From NCBI RefSeq assembly GCF_000953135.1, contig NZ_LN614827.1, positions 1,393,001-1,457,000 of the forward strand: a DNA stretch of 64,000 nucleotides, written 5' to 3'. The DNA comes from Legionella fallonii LLAP-10 (GTDB lineage Bacteria; Pseudomonadota; Gammaproteobacteria; Legionellales; Legionellaceae). Below, in pieces: positions 58,093 to 64,000 of the stretch. A program made the translations under genes and the position numbers. Each line of letters starts with the position of its first letter. Within the stretch, counting starts at the first letter, position 1. The notes below the pieces were generated by a model. That model was not told the DNA's origin and searched no databases. It saw nothing but the letters and a program-made list of their open reading frames with translations.

Positions 58093-58405
58093 AAATAATA
58101 CTACCGCGCTTTATATAAGATGCTATATACCAAGAGCCATAAACGTTTTATTGGGTGGCTCACAGGATAAAATTACTTATTATCTCATAAAAGAAGACAA
58201 AGATGGAGGGCGTTGTTATTGTCAGGGTGGATTATTTATATTTTCTCTCCATACTAGAATATCTAACTACTTTATGCCTACTATGGAAATGGAATGAGCA
58301 TCTTGTGGTAAAAATCAAATAGACTTCGTTCGATACAGTAGAGTTTCGAATGAAGTCTAATGAAGCAGCTGTGATGCAAGCGACCTAATTCATAAGGAGA
58401 TGAAT
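58093..58405. other. Divergent mnmA gap with one hairpin
   Basis: This is 313 bp without a convincing gene. The inverted repeat AGACTTCGTTCG (58321-58332) and CGAATGAAGTCT (58347-58358) matches at 11 of 12 positions around a 14-nt loop, about 48 bp before the next start. No promoter consensus was identified. Confidence 0.4.
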
Positions 58406-60712
58406 ATGGATGATATCGTAAAACTTGGCAGTCCTAGTGCATTGAGTCTTTTGGCCAGTGCAGGAACAACCTCTATTCCAGGCTTGGTGGTTGGTGGGGC
58501 CATTCTTGCTGTTGCGGCAGCGGTCTTTACTTATAAAGAATATAAAAAATTTGAAGAAAAAAAGCATAAGAAAAAAATCGAAGAAATTAATCAACTTTAT
58601 ACCGAGCGATTAAAACAGATAACCGTTCCATTTTATGGTTCTATCGATGGCTTTCCACCTGTATTCCAATTAAATAAAGAAAACAAATACGAGTCGCTGC
58701 ATTATACTTTGGCAGAAGTTAAGGATATAGGAAAGTTACTACCTAGCGGTGGCGATGTAGCTTTAGTCAGTTACAGAGAGTCGATTCGAGCAGCACTAAG
58801 AAAGTTAAAAGAGTATTATTTTCTTCGCGCAAAAAGTGAGGATGAGGAGTCTGATGAGGTTACCATCAGAGTACTCTCTTATTTGTTACACATGATTGAT
58901 AGCAAATGTTTAAATTTTTTGGGTTATGAGTACGACATTGCTTATTTAGGGGCTCTTACTGAGTTTATCAATGAATATGCTTCACTCGGAAGAGCGGAGC
59001 ATAGTCAGCATTTTGATCGCCTTAAAGAAGTTTATGCTAATTTGTTAGAAGCGAAACAAAAACTAGAAAAGCATAAAGAAGTTTTATCTTTAGAAGAAAC
59101 TGTTTCTGCGCTCAGAGATCATTGCGTGCAGCATAGTGATCTACTGATCAGGACTTTCGTAAAAATGATTGCTAATAAAAGTGACACTGATCTTGCTGCC
59201 ACTGTTAATCATGCTGAAATTATTGATGGAATATTACGGAAACATTACATCCGCAAAGAAGTATGGGGGATTGAACTTGTTGCTGATCATCAAATTGAGG
59301 TGCCTGAGTCTGTATTTAAAGGATGGTTAAAAAATTTATCGTTGTATTATCTAAGTTCATTAAGTATTGAGACGGGTCAAAAAAATGAAAAAGCTCCAAT
59401 TTATGAAGATTTTTTTAACTTCTTAAAAAAAGCTGAAGACTATTTAGCTAATAGAACAATTGGTAACTCAGAAAAAGAAGTTAAAAAATTAAATGAGGAA
59501 ATAAAAAAACAATTGCAACTTATCGCCAAGGTTTTTAAAGACAGCGATAATTTTATCAGTACGGTCTACAAACCATCTGATAAAAAATTCCATGTTGTTC
59601 ACGATGAAGCATTGTTAGTTGAGCGTAGTCGAATCGTAGCGAATTTTGCAAAATTAATTGATGATGTGATTTCTTTGCAATATGTATGTATTCATTTGTC
59701 TAAAAGTATCAAAGAGCTTGGTGAAATTTATGTTAAAAATCCGCGGCATTTCCATAAAATTTTTAGCGCTATGGCCAAATTATGCACTTTAATTCAAGCC
59801 GATATGCAAACGTGTATTGATGATTTTATTGCGTTACAGGAAAAGAATAAAGATAAGATGCAGGCAGCGAGAAAGGAACAATTTCCTAACGAAGTTAGAA
59901 GTTTACTTGATTCAGTTGCTGTTGGTGTTGAGCGATTAGGTGCGGCGGTTAAAAGTTGTCGTAAAAAGGCGAAAAAAGCAATTAATCAGGAAACTACTCA
60001 ATCTGTAGCTTATGAAATGCTTGAGGTCGTAGAGTCTGTATTAGGGCGTTATTTTAAAGAAACGAATACTATTGAGAAGAAAAGCATTTCACCGCCTGTA
60101 ATAAAACAAAAGAATAGTACGGAGCAAAAAGAGCAACCCGTTCATGCTGGATCAGGGACTGGTAATTTATCAGACTCTCTGCCTCCATCAACATCACAAC
60201 AAAGTCAGGGGCAATCTCAAGAAGTCAGCTCTCTATTACCTGATGAGGCACCATTAGAACAATTAAAGAAGCTGACGCAAGAAATTTATAGTAAAACGGT
60301 TAGCATTTCTCAAACAGAACCTCAAATCGCAAAAAATTATTTTACCTTATATGACACCTTGATAGTGATGCAAGAAAAAAGTATTGCACTGATGGACGAA
60401 CCCGACAAAACAGAGCAGCGTAGTTTAAAGGCAGAAAGCACATTAGAATTAACCCTTAGCTTAGTCAAGAAAACATATAGTTTCTTAAATAAAACATCCG
60501 ATGAACGTAAGCAATTAGCTTCTTCCTTTGCTAAAGAAATTCATAATATTCTCAATAGTGAAGAAAATAGTGATCTAATTGATTGTCACAACAATAGTAT
60601 TTCTCGCTTTCTTTATACCCATCTCTGCAGCTGTAGTTTTTTTAGAACGGATACTCGCAAAAAACTTACAGATTTTGATATGGCATGTGCACATTTAACG
60701 ACAGTTACATAG
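58406..60712 (+). CDS. Large unknown protein with N-terminal membrane helix and coiled coils; possible effector
   Basis: The product is 768 residues; no family was recognised. The SD AAGGAG sits directly against the ATG at 58400 but 7 bp before the ATG at 58406, so the latter is chosen. A hydrophobic segment (IPGLVVGGAILAVAAAVF, about 23-40) is followed by a strongly basic/acidic coiled coil (KKFEEKKHKKKIEE). Helical Lys/Glu-rich sequence continues to about 560, then a Ser/Gln/Pro-rich linker (LPPSTSQQSQGQSQE, about 600) and a helical C-terminal domain with CSCSFF. Eukaryote-like low-complexity and size suggest a Dot/Icm substrate, but the C-terminus lacks a clear E-block. Confidence 0.6.
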   Translation: MDDIVKLGSPSALSLLASAGTTSIPGLVVGGAILAVAAAVFTYKEYKKFEEKKHKKKIEEINQLYTERLKQITVPFYGSIDGFPPVFQLNKENKYESLHYTLAEVKDIGKLLPSGGDVALVSYRESIRAALRKLKEYYFLRAKSEDEESDEVTIRVLSYLLHMIDSKCLNFLGYEYDIAYLGALTEFINEYASLGRAEHSQHFDRLKEVYANLLEAKQKLEKHKEVLSLEETVSALRDHCVQHSDLLIRTFVKMIANKSDTDLAATVNHAEIIDGILRKHYIRKEVWGIELVADHQIEVPESVFKGWLKNLSLYYLSSLSIETGQKNEKAPIYEDFFNFLKKAEDYLANRTIGNSEKEVKKLNEEIKKQLQLIAKVFKDSDNFISTVYKPSDKKFHVVHDEALLVERSRIVANFAKLIDDVISLQYVCIHLSKSIKELGEIYVKNPRHFHKIFSAMAKLCTLIQADMQTCIDDFIALQEKNKDKMQAARKEQFPNEVRSLLDSVAVGVERLGAAVKSCRKKAKKAINQETTQSVAYEMLEVVESVLGRYFKETNTIEKKSISPPVIKQKNSTEQKEQPVHAGSGTGNLSDSLPPSTSQQSQGQSQEVSSLLPDEAPLEQLKKLTQEIYSKTVSISQTEPQIAKNYFTLYDTLIVMQEKSIALMDEPDKTEQRSLKAESTLELTLSLVKKTYSFLNKTSDERKQLASSFAKEIHNILNSEENSDLIDCHNNSISRFLYTHLCSCSFFRTDTRKKLTDFDMACAHLTTVT

Positions 60713-60763
60713 TAAGTTGGGGCATTTTGCCCCATGGCCGCCAGGTCAAGTACAGCAATGCTG

Positions 60764-60787
60764 GGCAATTTGTTGTCCGACTTGCAA
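60764..60787. repeat. GGACAATTTGTTG-family repeat copy
   Basis: GGCAATTTGTTGTCCGACTTGCAA matches the reverse complement of 22184-22217 over its central and right parts. A short GGGGCATTTTGCCCC hairpin lies just upstream (about 60719-60733). Confidence 0.5.
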
Positions 60788-60842
60788 CTCACAATACCAA
60801 TGAGTAAGCGATTAATTAACTAGGAAATACTTTTTATAAAGC

Positions 60843-60882
60843 AAAAAAATTCCGGTGTTAGTACGAGACTAAACCGGAATTT
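60843..60882 (-). terminator. Rho-independent terminator of the first paralogue
   Basis: A 15-bp stem (AAATTCCGGT...ACCGGAATTT type, one bulged G) with a 5-nt loop ACGAG lies 41 bp past the minus-strand stop at 60924 and is followed by a T-run on that strand. Confidence 0.85.
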
Positions 60883-60923
60883 ATGATATGGCATCTATTG
60901 ATGCTCAATAATTTTAACAGTGA

Positions 60924-61601
60924 TTAAGCGTCTGCTCTTATCGGTGTAACTGCATAACGTCTCATAATTTTTTCAGCTTTGAAACCTGCAGCACCAGAGC
61001 CACCAGGAACACCTACAGTGGCTAATGCACCATTGCCGGCATTAAATACTGGTGCAGAGGCAGCGCCCACGCCCCATACAGTAGCACTAGCAGTAACAGC
61101 TGATGCAGGAACTCCTGCTCCAGTAACGATTAATGCTAAGTTAGCATAAGCTGTTGTTGGTGGGGTATAAGTAATGGCTGCTGTAGCGGTTGTAGCCGGG
61201 ACAGTAGTAGTGCTTACTGAGTCATATACGATTGTTGATATGCCCCCAACAGTTGTTTTAATTGGCGTTACTGCTACTGAGGTAATGCCAGTACACGACG
61301 TCGCACTGTGAGTTGCAGAACTTGCCCATTTGACTACCACTGTTCCATTATAGGCAACAAGAGCAGTTGTTGAGCATGGGCCACTAGAATCTGAAACGAC
61401 CACTGAAATACTGGAAGCGGTGTTTCCTATAGAACCAGTTGTAGATGGATTAGCTAAGCCGTTGACTATTACCAATTGTCCACTAGATACGGCTGTATAT
61501 GAATAAACAGCTCCAGCCAGACCTAATAAAGCGATTGTTAGAGCGGGGCGTAAAAATCGATGTTTGTCACCACTCTTCATACTCTTACTAATTAATTCCA
61601 T
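60924..61601 (-). CDS. Secreted Ser/Thr/Ala-rich protein, tandem paralogue A
   Basis: The product is 225 residues of unknown family. The N-terminus is MELISKSMKSGDKHRFLRPA then a signal-like stretch (LTIALLGLAGAVYSYTA). The mature part is rich in Thr, Val, Ala and Ser with predicted beta-strands and two Cys (SGPCSTTAL, SATSCTGIT) that may form a disulphide. The tail is short and basic (KIMRRYAVTPIRADA). It closely resembles the gene at 61771-62454, downstream of which it lies. SD GGAAAGGA. A real terminator follows. Confidence 0.7.
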   Translation of the reverse strand: MELISKSMKSGDKHRFLRPALTIALLGLAGAVYSYTAVSSGQLVIVNGLANPSTTGSIGNTASSISVVVSDSSGPCSTTALVAYNGTVVVKWASSATHSATSCTGITSVAVTPIKTTVGGISTIVYDSVSTTTVPATTATAAITYTPPTTAYANLALIVTGAGVPASAVTASATVWGVGAASAPVFNAGNGALATVGVPGGSGAAGFKAEKIMRRYAVTPIRADA

Positions 61602-61770
61602 ATTTCATTCCTTTCCTTTTAGTAATAGGTTTTAAATGATACTGTTTATCAACGAGATATTTTGCCCACTCTTGATAAGCTTTATCATCACTTTTTATAT
61701 ACTTCAATGCGATGATATTTCAAAAGTTTCATCTTCCTTGAAATATTAAGAACGCATCATATTAAATTAT

Positions 61771-62454
61771 TTAGCCTTCTTCTCTCATAGGAATAATTGC
61801 ATGGTGTCGCATCATGGTTTCTGCCTTGAGACCTGCAGCACCAATACCACCAGGAACTCCTACAGTAGTCAACCCACCGTTACCTGTATCAAATACTGGT
61901 GCAGAGGCAGCGCCCACACCCCATACAGTAGCACTGGCAGTAACTGCTGATGCAGGAACTCCAGCCCCAGTAATGATCAATGCTAAGTTCGCATAAGCAG
62001 TGGTTGGTGGGGTATAAGTAATGGCTGCCGTAGCAGTTGCAGCGGGAACGGTAGTGGTACTTACTGAGTCATATACGATTGTTGAGACGGAACCAACGGT
62101 TGTTTTAATTGGCGTTACTGCTACTGAAGTAATACCAGTACAAGAGGTAGCACTGTGAGTAGCTGAGCTTGCCCATTTGACTACTACTGTTCCATTATAG
62201 GCAACCAGTGCTGTTGTTGAGCATGGACCGGTAGAATCTGAAACGACTACAGAAACACTAGAAGCAGTACTTCCTGTAGCTCCTGTTGATGCGTCATTAC
62301 CTAAGCCGTTTATTATCACTAATTGTCCGCTGGAAACAGCAGTATAAGAATAAACAGCCCCAGCCAGGCCTAATAAAGCGATTGTCAAAGTGGAGCGTAA
62401 AAATCGATGCCGGCTAGTTCCACAGCTTTTTATATTTTTACTAATTAATTCCAT
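61771..62454 (-). CDS. Secreted Ser/Thr/Ala-rich protein, tandem paralogue B
   Basis: The product is 227 residues, clearly a duplicate of the gene at 60924-61601: same signal region (LTIALLGLAGAVYSYTA), same Cys pair, and an unbroken identical block around VAYNGTVVVKWASSATHS. Differences cluster near the start of the mature part (NDASTGATGSTA versus NPSTTGSIGNTA) and in the tail. No function can be assigned; surface or secreted beta-rich protein is the best description. Confidence 0.7.
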   Translation of the reverse strand: MELISKNIKSCGTSRHRFLRSTLTIALLGLAGAVYSYTAVSSGQLVIINGLGNDASTGATGSTASSVSVVVSDSTGPCSTTALVAYNGTVVVKWASSATHSATSCTGITSVAVTPIKTTVGSVSTIVYDSVSTTTVPAATATAAITYTPPTTAYANLALIITGAGVPASAVTASATVWGVGAASAPVFDTGNGGLTTVGVPGGIGAAGLKAETMMRHHAIIPMREEG

Positions 62455-62646
62455 GTTTCATTCCTTTCCATTTTATAATAAGTTTAAAATGATACTGCTT
62501 GTCTGTGGAATACAGCCATCCACTTAACTGATGATCATTAGCATAGTTTTTTATGTATTACAACTTCATGGTCAAGGGTAATCTATTAATTAATTTGATA
62601 ATTTTGGCAATTCCTTAGATAATAGTTGATTTCTTTAGGGGATTTT

Positions 62647-63075
62647 ATGCTTCATTTGCCAGAAATAGCGAAACAGGGGCAGCAAACTAAAATAATAAGA
62701 ATAGACGACCGTTTGCCTAGCTTTCTAATTTCTCCCTGTCAACTAAATGTTACTTACCATGTAGAAGTAGAAGATGATTTTTACTTGCTCCATTTAAAGG
62801 TGGTAGGTGATTTAAATGCTATTTGTCAGCGTTGTATGCAGGAATTTCATTTTTCTTATGATAATGAAACAACAATAGCTGTTTGTCGAAGTGATGAACG
62901 GGCAGAACAAGTATTGGAACTGTATGAATGCATCGTTTCATCCAATTGGCATGTTGATTTAAATGACTTAATTACTGATGAGCTACATCTATATGCACCG
63001 CAATTTCACCCTAATAATAATGATTGTGATAGTGAAATAAATCAAATTTTAACTCAAAAAGATGAACCTTATTGA
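62647..63075 (+). CDS. yceD: YceD family (DUF177) protein
   Basis: The product is 142 residues from the ATG at 62647 (SD AGGGG); a TTG seven codons upstream is less likely. The conserved metal-like motif [10 protein letters not shown] and the acidic C-terminal region are those of YceD, which is linked to 23S rRNA handling and always precedes rpmF. It starts the yceD-rpmF-plsX operon. Confidence 0.92.
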   Translation: MLHLPEIAKQGQQTKIIRIDDRLPSFLISPCQLNVTYHVEVEDDFYLLHLKVVGDLNAICQRCMQEFHFSYDNETTIAVCRSDERAEQVLELYECIVSSNWHVDLNDLITDELHLYAPQFHPNNNDCDSEINQILTQKDEPY

Positions 63076-63161
63076 TAATTTGTGTAATTAACACTTGGAT
63101 TGAAACCAAAATATCGGTAAAATTCCCGCTTTATGAATGCAAATTGTTTAGGAGTAATACA

Positions 63162-63356
63162 ATGGCTGTACAACAAAATAAAAAGTCACGTTCACGTCGT
63201 GACATGCGTCGTTCACACGACAAATTAGGTTTGCCAACTCTTTCAGTTGATCAGACCACTGGTGAAACTCATCGCCGTCATCATATGACAGAAGACGGTT
63301 ATTATCGTGGCGAGAAAATTATTGACGCTGATACTGCTTACGAAGACGAAGAGTAA
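63162..63356 (+). CDS. rpmF: 50S ribosomal protein L32
   Basis: The product is 64 residues from the ATG at 63162 with SD AGGAG. The start [20 protein letters not shown] is diagnostic of bL32. The zinc Cys residues of some L32 proteins are absent, as in many gammaproteobacteria. The frame is open upstream to 63072 but lacks any conserved sequence there. Confidence 0.97.
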   Translation: MAVQQNKKSRSRRDMRRSHDKLGLPTLSVDQTTGETHRRHHMTEDGYYRGEKIIDADTAYEDEE

Positions 63357-63362
63357 TCTTTC

Positions 63363-64000
63363 TTGAACAATATCACCATTGCTGTAGATGCAATGGGTGG
63401 GGATCACGGACTCAGCGTTGTGATTCCTGCCTGTGTTCGTGCAGCTAAAAAAAATCCTGATCTAAATATTATACTAGTCGGAGTACAAGATAAGGTTAGT
63501 GCTTTTTTACAAAAGTACGGAGCCCAGTCTTCGAAACAGTTATCTATAGTTCATGCTTCTGAAGTCGTGACTATGGATGAATTGCCATCGCACGCATTAC
63601 GTAATAAAAAAGATTCTTCTATGCGAGTGGCGATCAGCTTGGTGAAAGAGGGGAAAGCACAGGCTTGTGTTAGTGCTGGCAATACAGGCGCTTTAATGGC
63701 TACCGCTCGTTATGTATTAAAAACATTACCAGGTATAGATAGGCCCGCCATAGTTTCTGAATTACCTACAATGAAAGGCAAGACTTGGGTTATTGATTTA
63801 GGGGCAAATGTTGATTCGTGTGCCGAACATTTATTTCAGTTCGCTGTAATGGGATCTGCATTGATTCAGGCTATTGAACATAAACCTAAACCTAAAATTG
63901 CTTTATTGAATATAGGTGTTGAGGAAATAAAAGGAAATGATCAGGTCAAACGGACTGCTCATATGCTTGCAGAATGCTCTGTGATGAATTACGTCGGTTA
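63363..64000 (+). CDS. plsX: Phosphate acyltransferase PlsX (3' end beyond window)
   Basis: The first 212 codons are present. The start must be the TTG at 63363: the rpmF stop is in the same frame 6 bp upstream and the next ATG lies inside the conserved [11 protein letters not shown] motif. Further PlsX motifs are [10 protein letters not shown] and DLGANVDS. It converts acyl-ACP to acyl-phosphate for membrane phospholipid synthesis. The gene is cut by the window edge, not broken. Confidence 0.95.
   Translation, partial: MNNITIAVDAMGGDHGLSVVIPACVRAAKKNPDLNIILVGVQDKVSAFLQKYGAQSSKQLSIVHASEVVTMDELPSHALRNKKDSSMRVAISLVKEGKAQACVSAGNTGALMATARYVLKTLPGIDRPAIVSELPTMKGKTWVIDLGANVDSCAEHLFQFAVMGSALIQAIEHKPKPKIALLNIGVEEIKGNDQVKRTAHMLAECSVMNYVG

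Larger units (their letters stand above)
60924..62493. repeat. Tandem direct duplication of gene plus leader
   Basis: Unit A (about 60924-61650) and unit B (about 61771-62493) are direct repeats. Similarity covers the coding region and about 40-50 bp upstream, including the SD and a TTTCATTCCTTTCC leader (plus-strand reading), so both copies keep regulatory sequence. The 120 bp between the units are not shared. Confidence 0.75.

Noticed and set aside
58076..58297. 73-codon ORF starting inside mnmA
   Set aside because: It overlaps the mnmA start region on the other strand and reads into a gap with no conserved residues.
63072..63161. Extended N-terminus of rpmF
   Set aside because: The open frame reaches back to the yceD stop but the conserved L32 start and SD are at 63162.

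Overview
The window reads as chromosome of a flagellated Legionella species (Gammaproteobacteria) that is probably not L. pneumophila itself. The evidence is the low G+C, long runs of genes in the same neighbourhoods as in L. pneumophila (fliS-fliD-flaG-flaA, lspFGHIJK, lpxB with a Gfo/Idh dehydrogenase, hutUH, mnmA, yceD-rpmF-plsX), a large protein with a Dot/Icm-like C-terminus, EnhA-type L,D-transpeptidases, a Sel1-repeat protein and many palindromic intergenic repeats. The comparison with L. pneumophila is from memory; no search was run.

Layout. 1-5.6 kb: an L,D-transpeptidase and the late flagellar cluster fliS-fliD-flaG-flaA on the minus strand, with a clear sigma-28 promoter before flaA. 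5.6-9.1 kb: the plus-strand run accD-folC-dedD-cvpA. 9.1-15.3 kb: a tight minus-strand run lnt-leuS-lptE-holA-nadD (envelope lipoproteins, translation, replication, NAD). 15.6-22.2 kb: catabolism, with a lysine 6-dehydrogenase/ALDH7 pair and a beta-oxidation pair (fadN-like and thiolase). 22.4-27.7 kb: a Sel1 protein converging on the type II secretion genes lspF and lspGHIJK. 27.8-31.6 kb: glnA, a DUF4124 protein, yaaA and a PLP enzyme. 31.6-35.6 kb: a 190-bp MITE-like element, an MltA-type lytic transglycosylase and htpG with heat-shock-like promoter sequences. 35.8-39.6 kb: a 1252-residue protein that looks like a Dot/Icm effector with a nucleoside-hydrolase-like N-terminal half. 39.9-47.3 kb: fis, lpxB, a gnnA-like gene, rnhB, rodA-mrdA (rod shape) and rlmH-rsfS (ribosome). 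47.4-54 kb: a POT peptide transporter diverging from hutU-hutH, then an aldehyde dehydrogenase. 53.9-58.1 kb: rnhA-dnaQ, a small secreted protein, a second L,D-transpeptidase, erpA and mnmA. 58.4-62.5 kb: an accessory stretch with a 768-residue unknown protein and a tandem pair of secreted Ser/Thr/Ala-rich paralogues. 62.6 kb to the end: yceD-rpmF-plsX, with plsX cut by the window edge.

Most genes are core housekeeping. Accessory content sits in three places: the giant candidate effector, the 58.4-62.5 kb block, and the intergenic repeats. The repeats include two MITE-like elements with terminal inverted repeats (970-1096 and 31643-31832), a hairpin whose core is flipped relative to its leader between two copies (18 kb and 52 kb), a GGACAATTTGTTG-type palindrome family, and several near-perfect hairpins at gene ends that lack a U-tract. 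No tRNA, rRNA, CRISPR array, integrase or transposase was recognised.
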